64,000 nt of DNA from Dactylis glomerata. Taxonomy: Eukaryota; Streptophyta; Magnoliopsida; Poales; Poaceae. Of the stretch, positions 10,493-20,687 are shown in pieces. The position numbers and the translations under genes were made by a program. How positions within the stretch are numbered: the first letter of the stretch is position 1; each line of letters opens with the position of its first letter. Location of the stretch: NCBI GenBank assembly GCA_007115705.1, contig QXEO01000342.1, positions 682,001 to 746,000 on the forward strand. The letters run 5' to 3'. The notes beneath the pieces were generated by a model. That model had not been told where the DNA came from, made no database searches, and was given only the letters and a program-made list of their open reading frames with translations.

Positions 10493-10505
10493 AAGAAGGG
10501 GAGGA
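10493..10505 (+). other. Polypurine tract of family B
   Basis: AAGAAGGGGAGGA directly precedes TGATGAGGAT, the LTR start. It is identical to the tract of element E (37844-37856). Confidence 0.75.
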
Positions 10506-10978
10506 TGATGAGGATTGCCGATAAAGACTGTTTGCCCGATCTTTCATGATGCTCCTCCTGATCTGATAGATCCCCCAATCACGTGAGCGGAACACGTGAC
10601 CTGAAGATTGGGGAACGCCAATCCTGCGAGCAACTTGACGATGAACAACGAACCTCACGCTGAATCAACATGCCAACAGCTCGACAACCCTTGACAGATG
10701 CAAGGACCTTCACGCACACAGGATTACTCTTGACAATTCAAGAACTCTCTTGTCTTTATTTATAGATAACTAGACGAAACCCTAGATGGCTGGCCTCCTT
10801 ATATAGACGGCTAGAAAACTATTGGGCTTGGATAGGCCCAAACCCAAAACACAAATAATTCTAAGTGGCCCATAACATGACCTAGCACACGGAATAACAT
10901 AAACAAATATGTAAATTGCTGACACAACCTTAGACTAAATTATTTCATATCGTAGGTCGTCCTGGCGTGCCAATCTGC
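10506..10978 (-). mobile_element. Family B LTR in inverted orientation at the right end
   Basis: From about 10520 the sequence is the reverse complement of the family B LTR, including ATCACGTGAGCGGAACACG, the 'gacagatgcaagg' segment and the promoter region, up to GGCGTGCCAAT at 10978, where the last 10-14 bp of the LTR start are missing. The first 14 bp, TGATGAGGATTGCC, look like a plus-orientation LTR start. Thus the 3' LTR has been replaced by an inverted copy. Confidence 0.75.
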
Positions 10979-11132
10979 AACGAGCTTCCCTCTTCTTGGT
11001 GGAGTCCTAAAATTGGGCTTCACCTCCTCCTTCGGGGCCATATCATAGAGCGAAAAAGTTTTTGATCCACTTCTTTACCATTAGGATCGAGATCAAGAGT
11101 AACCTTTGTAGGCATGGGAGTCTTGGCTCCCT

Positions 11133-12104
11133 TTACTCCGGTGTCCATCTTGAATTCTTGAGCATGTCTTGGGTGTACTTGGCTTGATTAATAAAGGTGC
11201 CTCCCTTTAATTGCTTCACTTCAAAGCCAAGAAAGAATTTCAACTCCCCCATCATAGGCATCTCAAATTTGTCGGTCATTAGCCTTGCAAATTCATCATT
11301 GAAAGATTTGTTATAAGAACCAAAAATGATGTCATATACATAAAGTTGGCATATGAAAAGCTCCCCGTTAACTTTCTTAGTAAAAAGAGTGGGATCAATG
11401 AGGACAATCTCAAACCCACGGTCTACAAGAAGCTCTCTAAGATGCTCATACCACGCACGTGGGGCTTGTTTAAGGCCATAGAGTGCCTTATCGAGCTTGT
11501 AGACATGGTTAGGAAAGTTGGGATCCTCAAAGCCCGGGGGTTGCTTTACATACACTAACTCATGCAAAGGACCATTTAAGAAGGCACTTTTCACATCCAT
11601 TTGTTGCAACTTAAAATTATGATGTGAAGCATAAGCAAGAAGGATACAGATGGACTCAAGGCGAGCCACGGGTGCAAAAGTCTCTCCAAAGTCAATGCCT
11701 TCAATTTGATAGTACCCTTGAGCAACCAAATGAGCCTTGTTCCTTACAACAATCCCATTTGCATCTTGCTTGTTCTTGAAAATCCACTTGGTTCCAATGA
11801 CATTGCGGCAATCCTTGGGCTTCTCCACTAATGACCACACTTTGTTGCGCTCAAAGTTATTGAGTTCTTCGTGCATGGCTTCCACCCAATCCGGGTCTTC
11901 AAGCGCTTCAAAGACCTTTTGAGGTTCCACACAAGAGATATAGGCATGGTGGCAACTAAAGTTGGACAATTGCCTCCTTATGGACACCCCTTTTCTTACA
12001 CTTCCAATCACACTCTCCAAGGTATGGCTACCTTTTCGAAGAGTTGATGCTATCTTCATAGCACGGCGAGCTTGACCTTCTTCAAGGGATTCTTGAGAAG
12101 CCAC
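11133..12104 (-). pseudogene. Element H reverse transcriptase (Copia RVT_2), catalytic site mutated
   Basis: The 323-residue frame begins in the linker and contains the Copia RT landmarks WVEAMHEEL, GTKWIFKNK, ETFAPVARLES, QMDVKSAFLNG and LYGLKQAPRAWYE. The catalytic YVDD box reads YVYD (IFGS follows), losing the first of the paired aspartates needed for polymerisation. The frame breaks after YTQDMLKN by a single-base shift; the next 100 bp (11035-11150) still match TGVKGAKTPMPT in another frame. RNase H is absent. Confidence 0.88.
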
Positions 12105-13621
12105 TTGGTCATCACCACGGTTTTGGTCCTCGCCTTGACCTTCATCAAGAGCTTGCTCTTCAACTTGAGCTTGCTCATCATCCTGAGCTTGACCTTGATC
12201 ACCACTTGGTGAAGAATCACCACCATGCTCATGGTCTTGATCTTGATCATGCTCACTTGGTTGAGGATCTTGAGCTTTCTTTGGCTAGCATTAAAAGGGC
12301 CATGTGGAGCTTGTTGTGTTTGAGAGGGTGAAGGCTCCACTTGAGTAGAGCATATTCCTTCTCCTTCTGCCAAAAGGTGTTCCTCAATGGGTATGAGATG
12401 TCCCACACCCATTCTTCTTATGGCAAGAGGAGGCATTTCATCACCTACATCAAAAACACCACGTTGCTCCACACAGAAGCCATCATTCTCGTCGAATCTC
12501 ACGTTAGAAACTTCAACAACACGAGCGGACTCTTTGTCAAAGATTCTAAAGGCGTGAGATTTGACGATATAGCCAACAAAGGTACCCTCAAGAGCTTTCG
12601 AATCAAATTTGGACAAATGGACACCTTTCTTAAGATAGTAGCACTTACAACCGAACACCCGGAAGTACTTGATAGTTGGTTTGTTGCCGGTAAGAATTTC
12701 ATAGGGTGTCTTATTCAATCCCTTGCGGAGATATAACCGGTTTGATGCGTCACACGCGGTATTAATGGCTTCGGCCCAAAAGTTATAAGAAGACTTGAAT
12801 TCCACTAACATGGTCCTAGCCATATCAATGAGAGTCATGTTCTTCCGCTCAGCTACACCATTTTGTTGGGGAGTGTAGGGAGATGAGTATTGATGCCGAA
12901 TCCCCTCATCACTGAGAAAATCATTCAAGGTGTAGTTCTTGAACTCGATGCCATTGTTACTTTGGATCATCAATATGTCTTGACCATATTGATGTTGCAC
13001 TTCATTGGTTAAATCTTTGACGGTTTGTTGAGTCTCATGCTTGTATGCTAAGAAGAAGACCCAAGTGTATCTTGAATAGTCATCGACAATCACCAAGCAA
13101 TACTTCTTTCCTCCAAGACTTGCATAAGTGGGAGGACCAAAAATATCCATATGAAGGAGCTCTAGGACCCTCTTAGATGAAATGATGGTCTTGCTAGGAT
13201 GAGGAAGTTCATGCATCTTTCCTTTAATGCAAGCTCTACACACACGATCTTTTGAAAAGGTTAGATCAGTTAGTCCTAGAATGTGGTTGCCTTTGTGAAG
13301 ACTTTGCAAAGTTCTCATATTGTCATGGCCTAGCCGGTGATGCCAAAGCCATCCCACGTCAACTTTAGCCATTAGGCAAGTCGCGGTTTTAGTGGTCTCC
13401 ATCAAGAAGTTGATCACATATAAGTCGTTTTCGACATGCCCAATATGAGCTACTTTAAGAGACTTGCTCCACAAAAGAACCACAATCCCAACATCAAAGA
13501 AATTTGCAAAGCCCATATTAGCAAGTTGAGCAACAGAAATTAGATTATACGAAAGGGACTCAACAAGCATGACATCTTCCACGGTAACAGTGTTAGAGAC
13601 AACAACTTTGCCAAGACCCAA
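12056..13621 (-). pseudogene. Element H GAG-pre-integrase and integrase, catalytic Asp lost
   Basis: The frame contains the HHCC/GAG-pre-integrase region (HHRLGHDNM, CRACIKGKM), then the rve core: first Asp in LLHMDIFGP, second position SNNGIEF where SDNG is expected, and the Glu in QQNGVAERKN. The D-to-N change at the second catalytic residue fits a G-to-A transition and would abolish strand transfer. The C-terminal part carries acidic and low-complexity sequence before a frameshift into RT. Confidence 0.88.
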
Positions 13622-13800
13622 TACCGTTGACCTTGAAGAACCCCATAGGTGCCGTAGCCCATATGGGATGAACCAGTGCGGAGCTCCTTCACCATTTCTT
13701 TGCTCCCAGTCATATGATTTGTAGCACCACTATCAATTATCCATTGACCACCACCGGAAGCAAAGCCCATTCTCATCATAGCATATTTCACTAGGAACAT
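13540..13800 (-). pseudogene. Element H protease fragment
   Basis: The short frame contains WIIDSGATNHMTG, the Copia aspartic protease active site (DSGA). It is separated from the preceding Gag frame and from the integrase frame by single frameshifts. The protease would release Gag and pol products inside the particle. Confidence 0.8.
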
Positions 13801-14494
13801 GCTTCTTTAATGAGGGAGGAGGTGCGGGGACACTTTTCTTCTTCTTCTTGTTCTTCTTCTTCTTGTTCTTCTTGGACTTGGAGGCATATCCAAGTCCCGT
13901 CTTGTCACCATGTTGCTTTTGAGCATTCAAGAGCTCATCAAGATTCTCATTTCCCTTTAGGGGAACTTTCTCACAAGAGGGTTTAGTTGAGCATGAACTT
14001 GCAACAAATGTGCCAGAAAGAGACTTAGTTTCTTCATTAGCAATTATAAGATTTAGTTTCTCATTTTGCAACCTAAGTTCATTAGCAACGGATTGAGCAA
14101 TATCACGATCACTTTTAAGTTTAGCAATATCCAAATTGTGAGATTCTTCAAGACACAACTTGGATGTCTCAAGTGCCACCCTTATGTCATGCTCTTCCTC
14201 AAGAGATTGAGTAAGAGAGGCAATTTCATCGGCATAGTCACAAGCATGGCCCTCTAGCTCAAAAATGCGTTCATCATTTTTATCATTTATTTGGAGGGCC
14301 TCATTACATTGATCTAGGAGAATCTCAAAGCGAGCTTTGGTCTCCCCATGCAAGGTTGACATGAAAATATCCATTTCATTTAGATCATCATTATCACCAC
14401 TTTGTTCAACACAATCCATCAAAGATAAGCTTTTAGGTATGATGGGTGTGAGAGGAGGTGATACCTTTGTAGCGTGAGCCATAAGACAAGTCAC
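13733..14494 (-). pseudogene. Element H Gag C-terminal coiled-coil extension
   Basis: A 253-residue stretch with heptad-like Leu/Ile/Ala pattern (ELEGHACDYADEIASLTQSL...) and a Lys-rich tract (KKNKKKKNKKKKKS) just before the protease. SIRE-lineage elements of grasses carry this extension between zinc knuckle and protease. A one-base shift at about 14490 separates it from the upstream Gag frame. Confidence 0.75.
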
Positions 14495-15902
14495 ATTGTG
14501 GTTCGTGCGCTTTGATTCATTTGCGAAGCGAAAAGGGATGATGAAGAGGTAGGTTGAGCAATGGCGATGGCGACCCTTCCTACTTCCTCATCATCACTTG
14601 CATCATCCCCGGAGGGGTACTCTTCTTGAGTTGTCAAAGCGTGAATTGGGAGGTCTCTCTTCTTGTCGGAGTTCCTTGGTGGGTAAGACTTTGACTTCAT
14701 CTCCTTGCGGACAAGTCTTCCATTGTGATCTTCCACTCTTTCATAAGGACACTCTGCAATGAAGTGGTTATGGTTACCACAATTGTAGCAAGTCCTCGCT
14801 CTACTTGAAGCCTTGGGCTTGGAGGGGCTAGATGACTTCCACTTCTTCAAGAATGCCCATTGAGCAAGAGCCATGTGCTCGGCATGAGCATACTTCATGT
14901 CCTCGGGGCTTCCACTCATTACTTCTTCCTCTTCAACCAAACTTGTTTCTTCATGATATGTGACCTTGGCCTTCAAAGCAAGGTTAGGAGCACGTACTCC
15001 ACGAGCACGGGCGAGAGCATCATCCGCATTCTTCTTGGAAATCTTTCTTGCAGCAATCTCTTGCAAGATGTCATAAGCGGTCATCTTCCGAAAGTTGGCA
15101 CCTCCCTTGATAGAGTTCATTGTATCTTTCATGAAGGGCAAGAGAGCTTGGAAGAACTTCCTCTTCATCCATCTCCCATCACATTGGGTAGAGCCAAGAT
15201 CAATTAGCTTCACTTGAAGCGCCGAGAGACGCCTATGGAGTTCTTCGGGGGTTTCACCATCAAGCATGCCAAAGTTGTCCGCTTCATTGGAGGCTTCGTC
15301 AAACTTGGATTCTTGAATGCTCTCGTTTCCTTGGCGGAGGAGATGGATCAAACAAATGCCTTGTCCTTCTCGGAGAGTGACATGTGGATGAGGTGCAAGG
15401 CGGAGGCATTGAGTTGCTTGTCGATGGTCTCCCAAGGAAGCAAGTTGTTCAAGTCCTTGGAAGTTGGATTAAATCCCTACTCAATAATTCTCCAAAGCTC
15501 AATAGACACAAAGTTTATGTGAGAGTGCATGTTATATTGCCAATTGGCAAAGCTCGAACCATAAAGTGGTGGCGGTGGACCGCATGAAGCGAGGTGTTGC
15601 ATTTGGAGGTGTCTCCCGAAGACATAGCTTGTAGGATGTGGAATTTCCGGGCTATGTCCCCTAGAGGTGTTATCTACCTTGGGGGGTTCCTCGTCGCCCT
15701 CATCCCCATCCTCGTCCGGATCATCCTCGTTTAAGGTGGGCTTAACCGAGGTTTCAACGGGAGTTGGTGGAGTGGTACTAGACGTTCCACTAATGAGGGC
15801 ATCAAGTTGAGATTTTTGACTTTCTATGACACCCATCATGGCATCCATTCGTGTCATTAGGTTATTAAGATCTGCCTTAGTGGCGGGCTCCTTGTCGCCC
15901 AT
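14491..15902 (-). pseudogene. Element H Gag (UBN2-type) with CCHC zinc knuckle
   Basis: The first frame (15902-15477) starts MGDKEPATKADLNN 34 bp after the primer site and has a Pro/Asp-rich linker. It is broken near 15450, and the frame 15435-14491 continues with a capsid-like region (LDGETPEELHRRLSAL, FRKMTAYDILQEI) and the knuckle CYNCGNHNHFIAEC near residue 217 of that frame. Gag forms the cytoplasmic virus-like particle; the knuckle binds the genomic RNA. At least one frameshift makes it non-functional. Confidence 0.82.
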
Positions 15903-15935
15903 GATCTCTTAGGCGGTAAAGCCCAAACAAAGAAC

Positions 15936-15951
15936 CCTTGCTCTGATACCA
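15936..15951 (-). other. Primer binding site of element H
   Basis: On the minus strand TGGTATCAGAGCAAGG follows the LTR end TTTCA (15954) after AT; it is complementary to initiator tRNA-Met. Confidence 0.85.
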
Positions 15952-15953
15952 AT

Positions 15954-16980
15954 TGAAAGGATCGATACGGGCGACTAGAGGGGGGTGAATAGGCGCTAAG
16001 TCAAATTTTAATCTTTTTCAATTTTAAGGCTTGACACAAAGTAAATTCACTAGATGTGCAACTAGGTGAATTTCCTATAAGTGGCAAGCATGCAAGTAAA
16101 CAAGTAACTAGCAAGATACAAGTAAGGGAAAGAAATAACCGACGAGTAGAGACTGGAGACACAAGGATGTATTCCCATAGTTCCTTCCTTTTGAGGGGAA
16201 GTACCTCTACGTTGGAGAGGTGTGGTGACACGGAGTCGACCAACGCCACAAAGGTCACCTTGTTCTCCGGTGAGCAAGCCACAGAGGCTAGCTCGATTCC
16301 ACTAAGCGGTGGTATTGGGGGAACCACAAATCCCTTAAACGGAGCTTGGGGCACGCATCCACAACTCAATTGGAGGCTCCCAAGAAAGCCACGGAGGCTA
16401 GAAACACCACAGAGATGAGTCAATCAACCACTTACAATACCTAGGGTTTCAAGAACCCCTAGGCACAAATCCTCCAAGCAAATGGAGGGGGAAATGAAAT
16501 TCCTTCAGTGAAGATGATGGGCTAGGTCTCCTCCTTCGAATCCCAAGAGGGATTCAAGTTATATTGGCTAGAGGTGGAGATCTAGGGCTTTGAAGCTTGG
16601 CAGCAATGGTGGTGAGAGAGTATGAGCCGCAACCTTGACTTGAGGTTGAAGAAGCCTTTTTATAGTCCTTGGGGAAGGACTAGCCGTTCCTACCTTTTTG
16701 GGCCGGAGTCTCCGGTGTCCAGGGACCGGAGTCTCCGAGCTAAGTGATCCGGGGGCAGAGTCTCCGGCCAAGGAGACCGGAGTCTCTGGGCCAGGAGAGA
16801 TTCCGGCCAGAGAATCCGGGGTCAAAGGAAAAAGTATCCGCCCCCATTACTGGGACGAGCGACACCCTTCGAAAAAGCGGCCCGGAGTCTCTGGTCCCAG
16901 ACCCAAAGTCTTCGGTGTCTGCACATCGGAATCTCCGGTCTGGAGACCCGGAGTCTCCGGCTCAAATAGGGCAGCAAACA
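15954..16980 (-). repeat. 5' LTR of element H
   Basis: A 1,027-bp LTR, in minus orientation TGTTTGCTGCCC...CCTTTCA. It contains many variants of a GGAGTCTCCGG-type motif (16700-16965), and the strip CTAGAGGGGGGTGAATAGGCG near its 3' end. Just outside its 5' terminus is GCAGG, shared with the insertion site of element G. Confidence 0.85.
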
Positions 16981-16985
16981 GCAGG

Positions 16986-17840
16986 TGATGAGGATACAAT
17001 CATGGATCATGCTGATTTTGACTGTTTGAGCTGGAAGGAAATATTGAGTCTAATTGATGATTATTATAAGGTGAATTCTTTCCTAATTGAAAGAATGTCT
17101 TGATATCTCCGAATTATATACTACCTAAAGCGATGCACTATGTTGTATTTAGGTATGTCATCTGTCAAGATATCGCCAGCGGGAGGAGAGGGAGGACGGC
17201 GATCGAGAGACAAGCGGAGATCAAGTCTGCATGAGCGAGAGCACGAGATGGCGTGCTAGGACAGCCTTCGACACGATGTCTACGAGTCTAAGGCGCGCTA
17301 CACTCATGGCCTGCGTGCCAAATTAGGCCGAACCCATATATGGGTCGGTATGTACCAGTTTGAGTCGAACCGAGTCCGTTTGGGCCCAAAACAGGTTGGT
17401 TTTGGGCCAGGTCTTTGCCCAGGTCGCCCGGACCCCTTTAAGTACCCCTGGGGCGCCCCCTTGTGTCGTTTAGACTACGTTTAGATTACCCCCAAACATC
17501 AGAACGAAATTGCTTGTAAGCTTTCCTCTGAAATCATATATTCCTCTGTGTTTCGCTCGGAATATTTACCCCACTCCAAGTTTGTTTCGATCTGGAGTTT
17601 TGCTACTGAGAATTCAAGTGTGATAAGCTGTTCCATTGGGAATTAGGAGATTGCAGAACCGCTTCGTGGTCGGCGGCTACGTGCGCAGGTGTGTGGTGTC
17701 TCGAATATCCATAGGGTTGAAGATCTGTTGCATTGGCAATGGGGGAACAGCCGGAGAGTTCGTGTGCGTCTCACAGATTATCTACCAAGTTATCATCCAT
17801 CTACATCGGCTCACTGAGAAGATCGGGCAACCCCTTATCA
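16986..17840 (+). repeat. 5' LTR of element G
   Basis: An 855-bp LTR, TGATGAGGATAC...CCCCTTATCA. It is about 24 bp longer than, and diverged from, the 831-bp LTRs of A1, A3 and A4, so G represents a subfamily. By eye it is nearly identical to its partner at 20570, which suggests recent insertion. Confidence 0.93.
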
Positions 17841-17843
17841 TCT

Positions 17844-17855
17844 TGGTATCAGATT
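17844..17855 (+). other. Primer binding site of element G
   Basis: TGGTATCAGATT, 3 nt after the LTR end; initiator tRNA-Met type with the same TCAGATT variant as element E. Confidence 0.82.
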
Positions 17856-19127
17856 CCAGCGTTTCCTCGGTGAGCATCCACAAATCCATCCCCGTAGATT
17901 CGTTTTTGTTTTTGTCCTATACAGAAAAAGCCACAAAAAAATTAGGGTTCTTAGTTCTTGCCATAGCCTAGATTGCATCGAGGTACTGGTTTTAGTCGCT
18001 GATCGTCTTTTTCGCGTATCTTTTCATCAAATCTGTAGGAGTCTAGGATCCCCGTTCTTTTCTGCATCTTCGTTTCGAATTTCGTCGTCGTTTGGTCAAG
18101 CTTTGATCTCCTTCTTCTTCCATATACTGCTGGCTGTGTATACGTGTTCTTCACAAATTCGATCCGATCAGAATAGAAAAAAAAAGAAGCAAACAGCCGC
18201 CGCTCGCTCGCCCTCGCCCCAGCGCGGAGAGCTTCTGGGGTCGAGCGACCCGTTCGCCTCGTACACGCGCAGCTGCGCTCGAGCGCTGACCGATAGCCTG
18301 GCACTTGTTTTCCTTAGCGCTAGCAGGCCAAAGCCCTTTAGGCCAATTTGATTCAGTTAAAAAAAAAGAGTAAAAAAAAAGAGTAAAAAAAAAAATTTCT
18401 GAATCGCTGCGTGCGCGTGCGCTGCACCCCAGACAGCCTCTGTGCTCTGGCATGAGTCCTTTTTCAAAAAAAAAGCGACAAACTTTTTTGTCCATTTCGC
18501 ATCGCCGTCGCACTGCCGTGTGTTTCCGGCGTCGTACATCGCTGCCGTTGATATATTTTTTGTCGTTTTCTCTTCTGCGACAGCGTGTTACCACTGTGTC
18601 CACATAGCGTCCTTTCTACACGATTTTGATCGCTTTAGCTACAGCCTATCTACAGCATCGTGTTAGGAGCTTACCCATACGAGACTAGCTACTTCGTGCT
18701 CATCAGGCTGCTGCCGTGTGCGCAATCTTGTGCCTGTTCGTCGAGCCAGTGCTAGCGTCTCTCTTGTGCATTGCAACACGAGCTACTGTGCGTCGTCACT
18801 TATATCTTTTTGAGCTCACTTTTCAGAGTTGCTTTGCCCCGTTTATCTCCACCGTGTGTGTTTCCGTGGGTCTTTGTCATACGATCAGCACTAGGACTTG
18901 TACTTTGGTGTAGTTAGGTATCCATACCAAGCCCCACCATATACCCTGGTTGTCGTGTGATAGTCTTTCCCTCGGTATTCGCTTGATCACACACATGCAC
19001 GTGGTTGTTTGCTGTGAGTGGTAAGTTGCTCTAATTCACTTTGGAACGGTAAGATTCATTGTCTTTTCAGTTTTGAGTGATTTGAGTGTTTCCACCATAT
19101 ATACACATTTTTTTTGCTGCACTAATC
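17856..19127 (+). other. Leader region of element G
   Basis: No conserved protein frame. The first 130 bp resemble the leader of element E (GAAAAAGCCA...ATTAGG...TAGATTGCATC). A-rich runs occur at 18175-18186 and 18358-18393. The last 25 bp before the ATG share the context CTAATCATG with E. Confidence 0.6.
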
Positions 19128-20687
19128 ATGGCAGATGACGTTACGGATACTATGGAGGCTTGCAAATATCACTTCTTCCGTCGCAGATATTGTAGTGTCA
19201 CTTTTTGGGAGGAAGAACGTGGTGACTTTGACGGTGATGGGCTCTTTCACCATAGTGCGATGATTGGCGAGCGATGTGCTGCAATCACCATTGATAAAAA
19301 CTCTACTGTCAATTTACTCAGCATTGAGGTCGTGGAGAAGTTGCACCTCGTGACACGTGCCAGTAAAGTGCCGTATCTATTGCATTCATCATATGGCACC
19401 TTGCTGATTTCACACATAGCTAAAGTTCCTCTTACTTTCGGAGGGCATACCGAGGTTGTTCCTTGTGGTGTATCTCCTATGCCACTTGACTCTTGTCACA
19501 TTCTATTGGGATATCCTTGGTGCCACAACTATCAAGTTCAGCCTTGTCGTGATGTGGCAAAAGTTTCTTTCAAGTGGAATAAGAAGCGGCGTGCTTTGCT
19601 ACGTCTAACAGCTGAACAGTTTCATAAGAATCATCTTCTTCGCAAGGAGAGGACAAAGGAGTTCTGCTTGTCGCCTAAGCACAAGGTCATGATGGATGGT
19701 GGCATTCCCATTATTTGCCATCTTGACCATGGTGTGTTTCACAACCCATGTGAGAATGAGAGCCACATAGCCAAATTGAGTGAGAGTGTTATAAAAAGTG
19801 AGCTGTGTGATTCCACCAAACGTGAGGTTGAGAGCATACACTTTGAGAGTATGAGCGAAAATGAAAACACAAGAGTAGTCGACGATAGGATATGTGAGGA
19901 TATTGCAACTAATATAACTCTGTCTACTCCTAGTGTTGTTTCTTGTGGTATGCAGGTTGTTTTTGAAGAAAGGGAGCCGCCTATTTTACAACCTGCATCA
20001 CCGGTTTGTGCATTATCACTTGAGGAGGATGTTCCGGTGCCTACTTCTTCTGAGGAGCATGTCATTGACATAGGTACTGATTTGGAGCCACAACCAGCAA
20101 CTATGGATAATTTTCTAGTCGATCACATCTGCATAACTTGTGATAGAATTACTGAACTGAAACTTGATGTTCTCAGTCCTATATGCAATGTGTCGCAGTC
20201 CTTTTGTTGTGGGACACTAGATTATGTTCAAGATAGTATGCAACTATATTCTGGCCTAGTTGATATACTACAACCAACCAACGTACTTTTACCTGTGTTG
20301 GAGTGTTCTATTTCTGCTAGAATAGAATCGGATTTCTCATATCCGTTGTTTTTGTCCCAACACATGCTGCATTTATATGCTACTAACATATACTTCACTT
20401 GTACCTACAATTTAAGTTGCTTGCTATATAGTAGACATATTTTTCACGTGAACAAAAATAATACAACATGTTATGTATACATATACTCTGCGTACACGTT
20501 GTTCTTCTTGTTCCTACCATTTTCAGCTTACCCAAAGCCGAGGACGGCTTTTCTTGAAGAAAGGGAGGATGATGAGGATACAATCATGGATCATGCTGAT
20601 TTTGACTGTTTGAGCTGGAAGGAAATATTGAGTCTAATTGATGATTATTATAAGGTGAATTCTTTCCTAATTGAAAGAATGTCTTGA
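19128..20687 (+). CDS. Family A protein with degenerate retropepsin-like domain (copy G)
   Basis: A 519-residue frame from MADDVTDT. Residues about 45-140 align with the protease of the Gypsy elements here: ITIDKNSTVNLLS occupies the place of IIDGGSCHNL, and CHILLGYPW that of CHVLLGRPW. The catalytic Asp is kept but the Gly of D-[ST]-G is replaced, so proteolysis is unlikely. The rest (about 370 residues) is Cys- and Ser-rich with no recognised fold, and YSAYTLFFLFLPFSAYP near the end is strongly hydrophobic. The frame crosses the polypurine tract and reads 39 codons into the 3' LTR. Relative to the copy at 58641 it lacks two blocks of 294 and 282 nt, both multiples of three and both bounded by short direct repeats. 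Function is unknown; I do not recognise it as a known family. Confidence 0.75.
   Translation: MADDVTDTMEACKYHFFRRRYCSVTFWEEERGDFDGDGLFHHSAMIGERCAAITIDKNSTVNLLSIEVVEKLHLVTRASKVPYLLHSSYGTLLISHIAKVPLTFGGHTEVVPCGVSPMPLDSCHILLGYPWCHNYQVQPCRDVAKVSFKWNKKRRALLRLTAEQFHKNHLLRKERTKEFCLSPKHKVMMDGGIPIICHLDHGVFHNPCENESHIAKLSESVIKSELCDSTKREVESIHFESMSENENTRVVDDRICEDIATNITLSTPSVVSCGMQVVFEEREPPILQPASPVCALSLEEDVPVPTSSEEHVIDIGTDLEPQPATMDNFLVDHICITCDRITELKLDVLSPICNVSQSFCCGTLDYVQDSMQLYSGLVDILQPTNVLLPVLECSISARIESDFSYPLFLSQHMLHLYATNIYFTCTYNLSCLLYSRHIFHVNKNNTTCYVYIYSAYTLFFLFLPFSAYPKPRTAFLEEREDDEDTIMDHADFDCLSWKEILSLIDDYYKVNSFLIERMS
20556..20569 (+). other. Polypurine tract of element G
   Basis: GAAGAAAGGGAGGA directly before the 3' LTR; it is translated as part of the ORF (EEREDD). 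Confidence 0.85.

Larger units (their letters stand above)
3006..10505 (+). mobile_element. Family B non-autonomous LTR element, interrupted by element C
   Basis: The 5' LTR lacks about its first 32 bp (3006-3247, resuming 9054-9333 after element C), followed by a primer site at 9337 and a 1.17-kb internal region (9334-10505) ending in a polypurine tract. No gag, protease, RT or integrase is recognisable; the longest internal frames are about 60-80 codons without family resemblance. The LTR termini TGATGAGGAT...TTCATCA and the tract AAGAAGGGGAGGA resemble those of elements E and G. After the tract only about 14 bp of plus-orientation 3' LTR are seen before an inverted LTR copy begins. Confidence 0.75.
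10979..16980 (-). mobile_element. Element H: SIRE-like Copia retrotransposon, 3' truncated
   Basis: On the minus strand: 5' LTR (16980-15954), initiator-Met primer site, long Gag with zinc knuckle and coiled coil, protease, integrase and RT. The order integrase before RT is diagnostic for Copia. The pol frame ends near 11040 in VDQKLFRSMI and then passes into 60 bp I cannot assign, next to the family B LTR. RNase H and the 3' LTR are gone. The elongated coiled-coil Gag is typical of the SIRE/Maximus lineage. Confidence 0.88.

Noticed and set aside
19086..19127. Extended N-terminus of the family A protein in copy G
   Set aside because: It depends on a GTG start; the ATG at 19128 has the context shared with A3 and element E.
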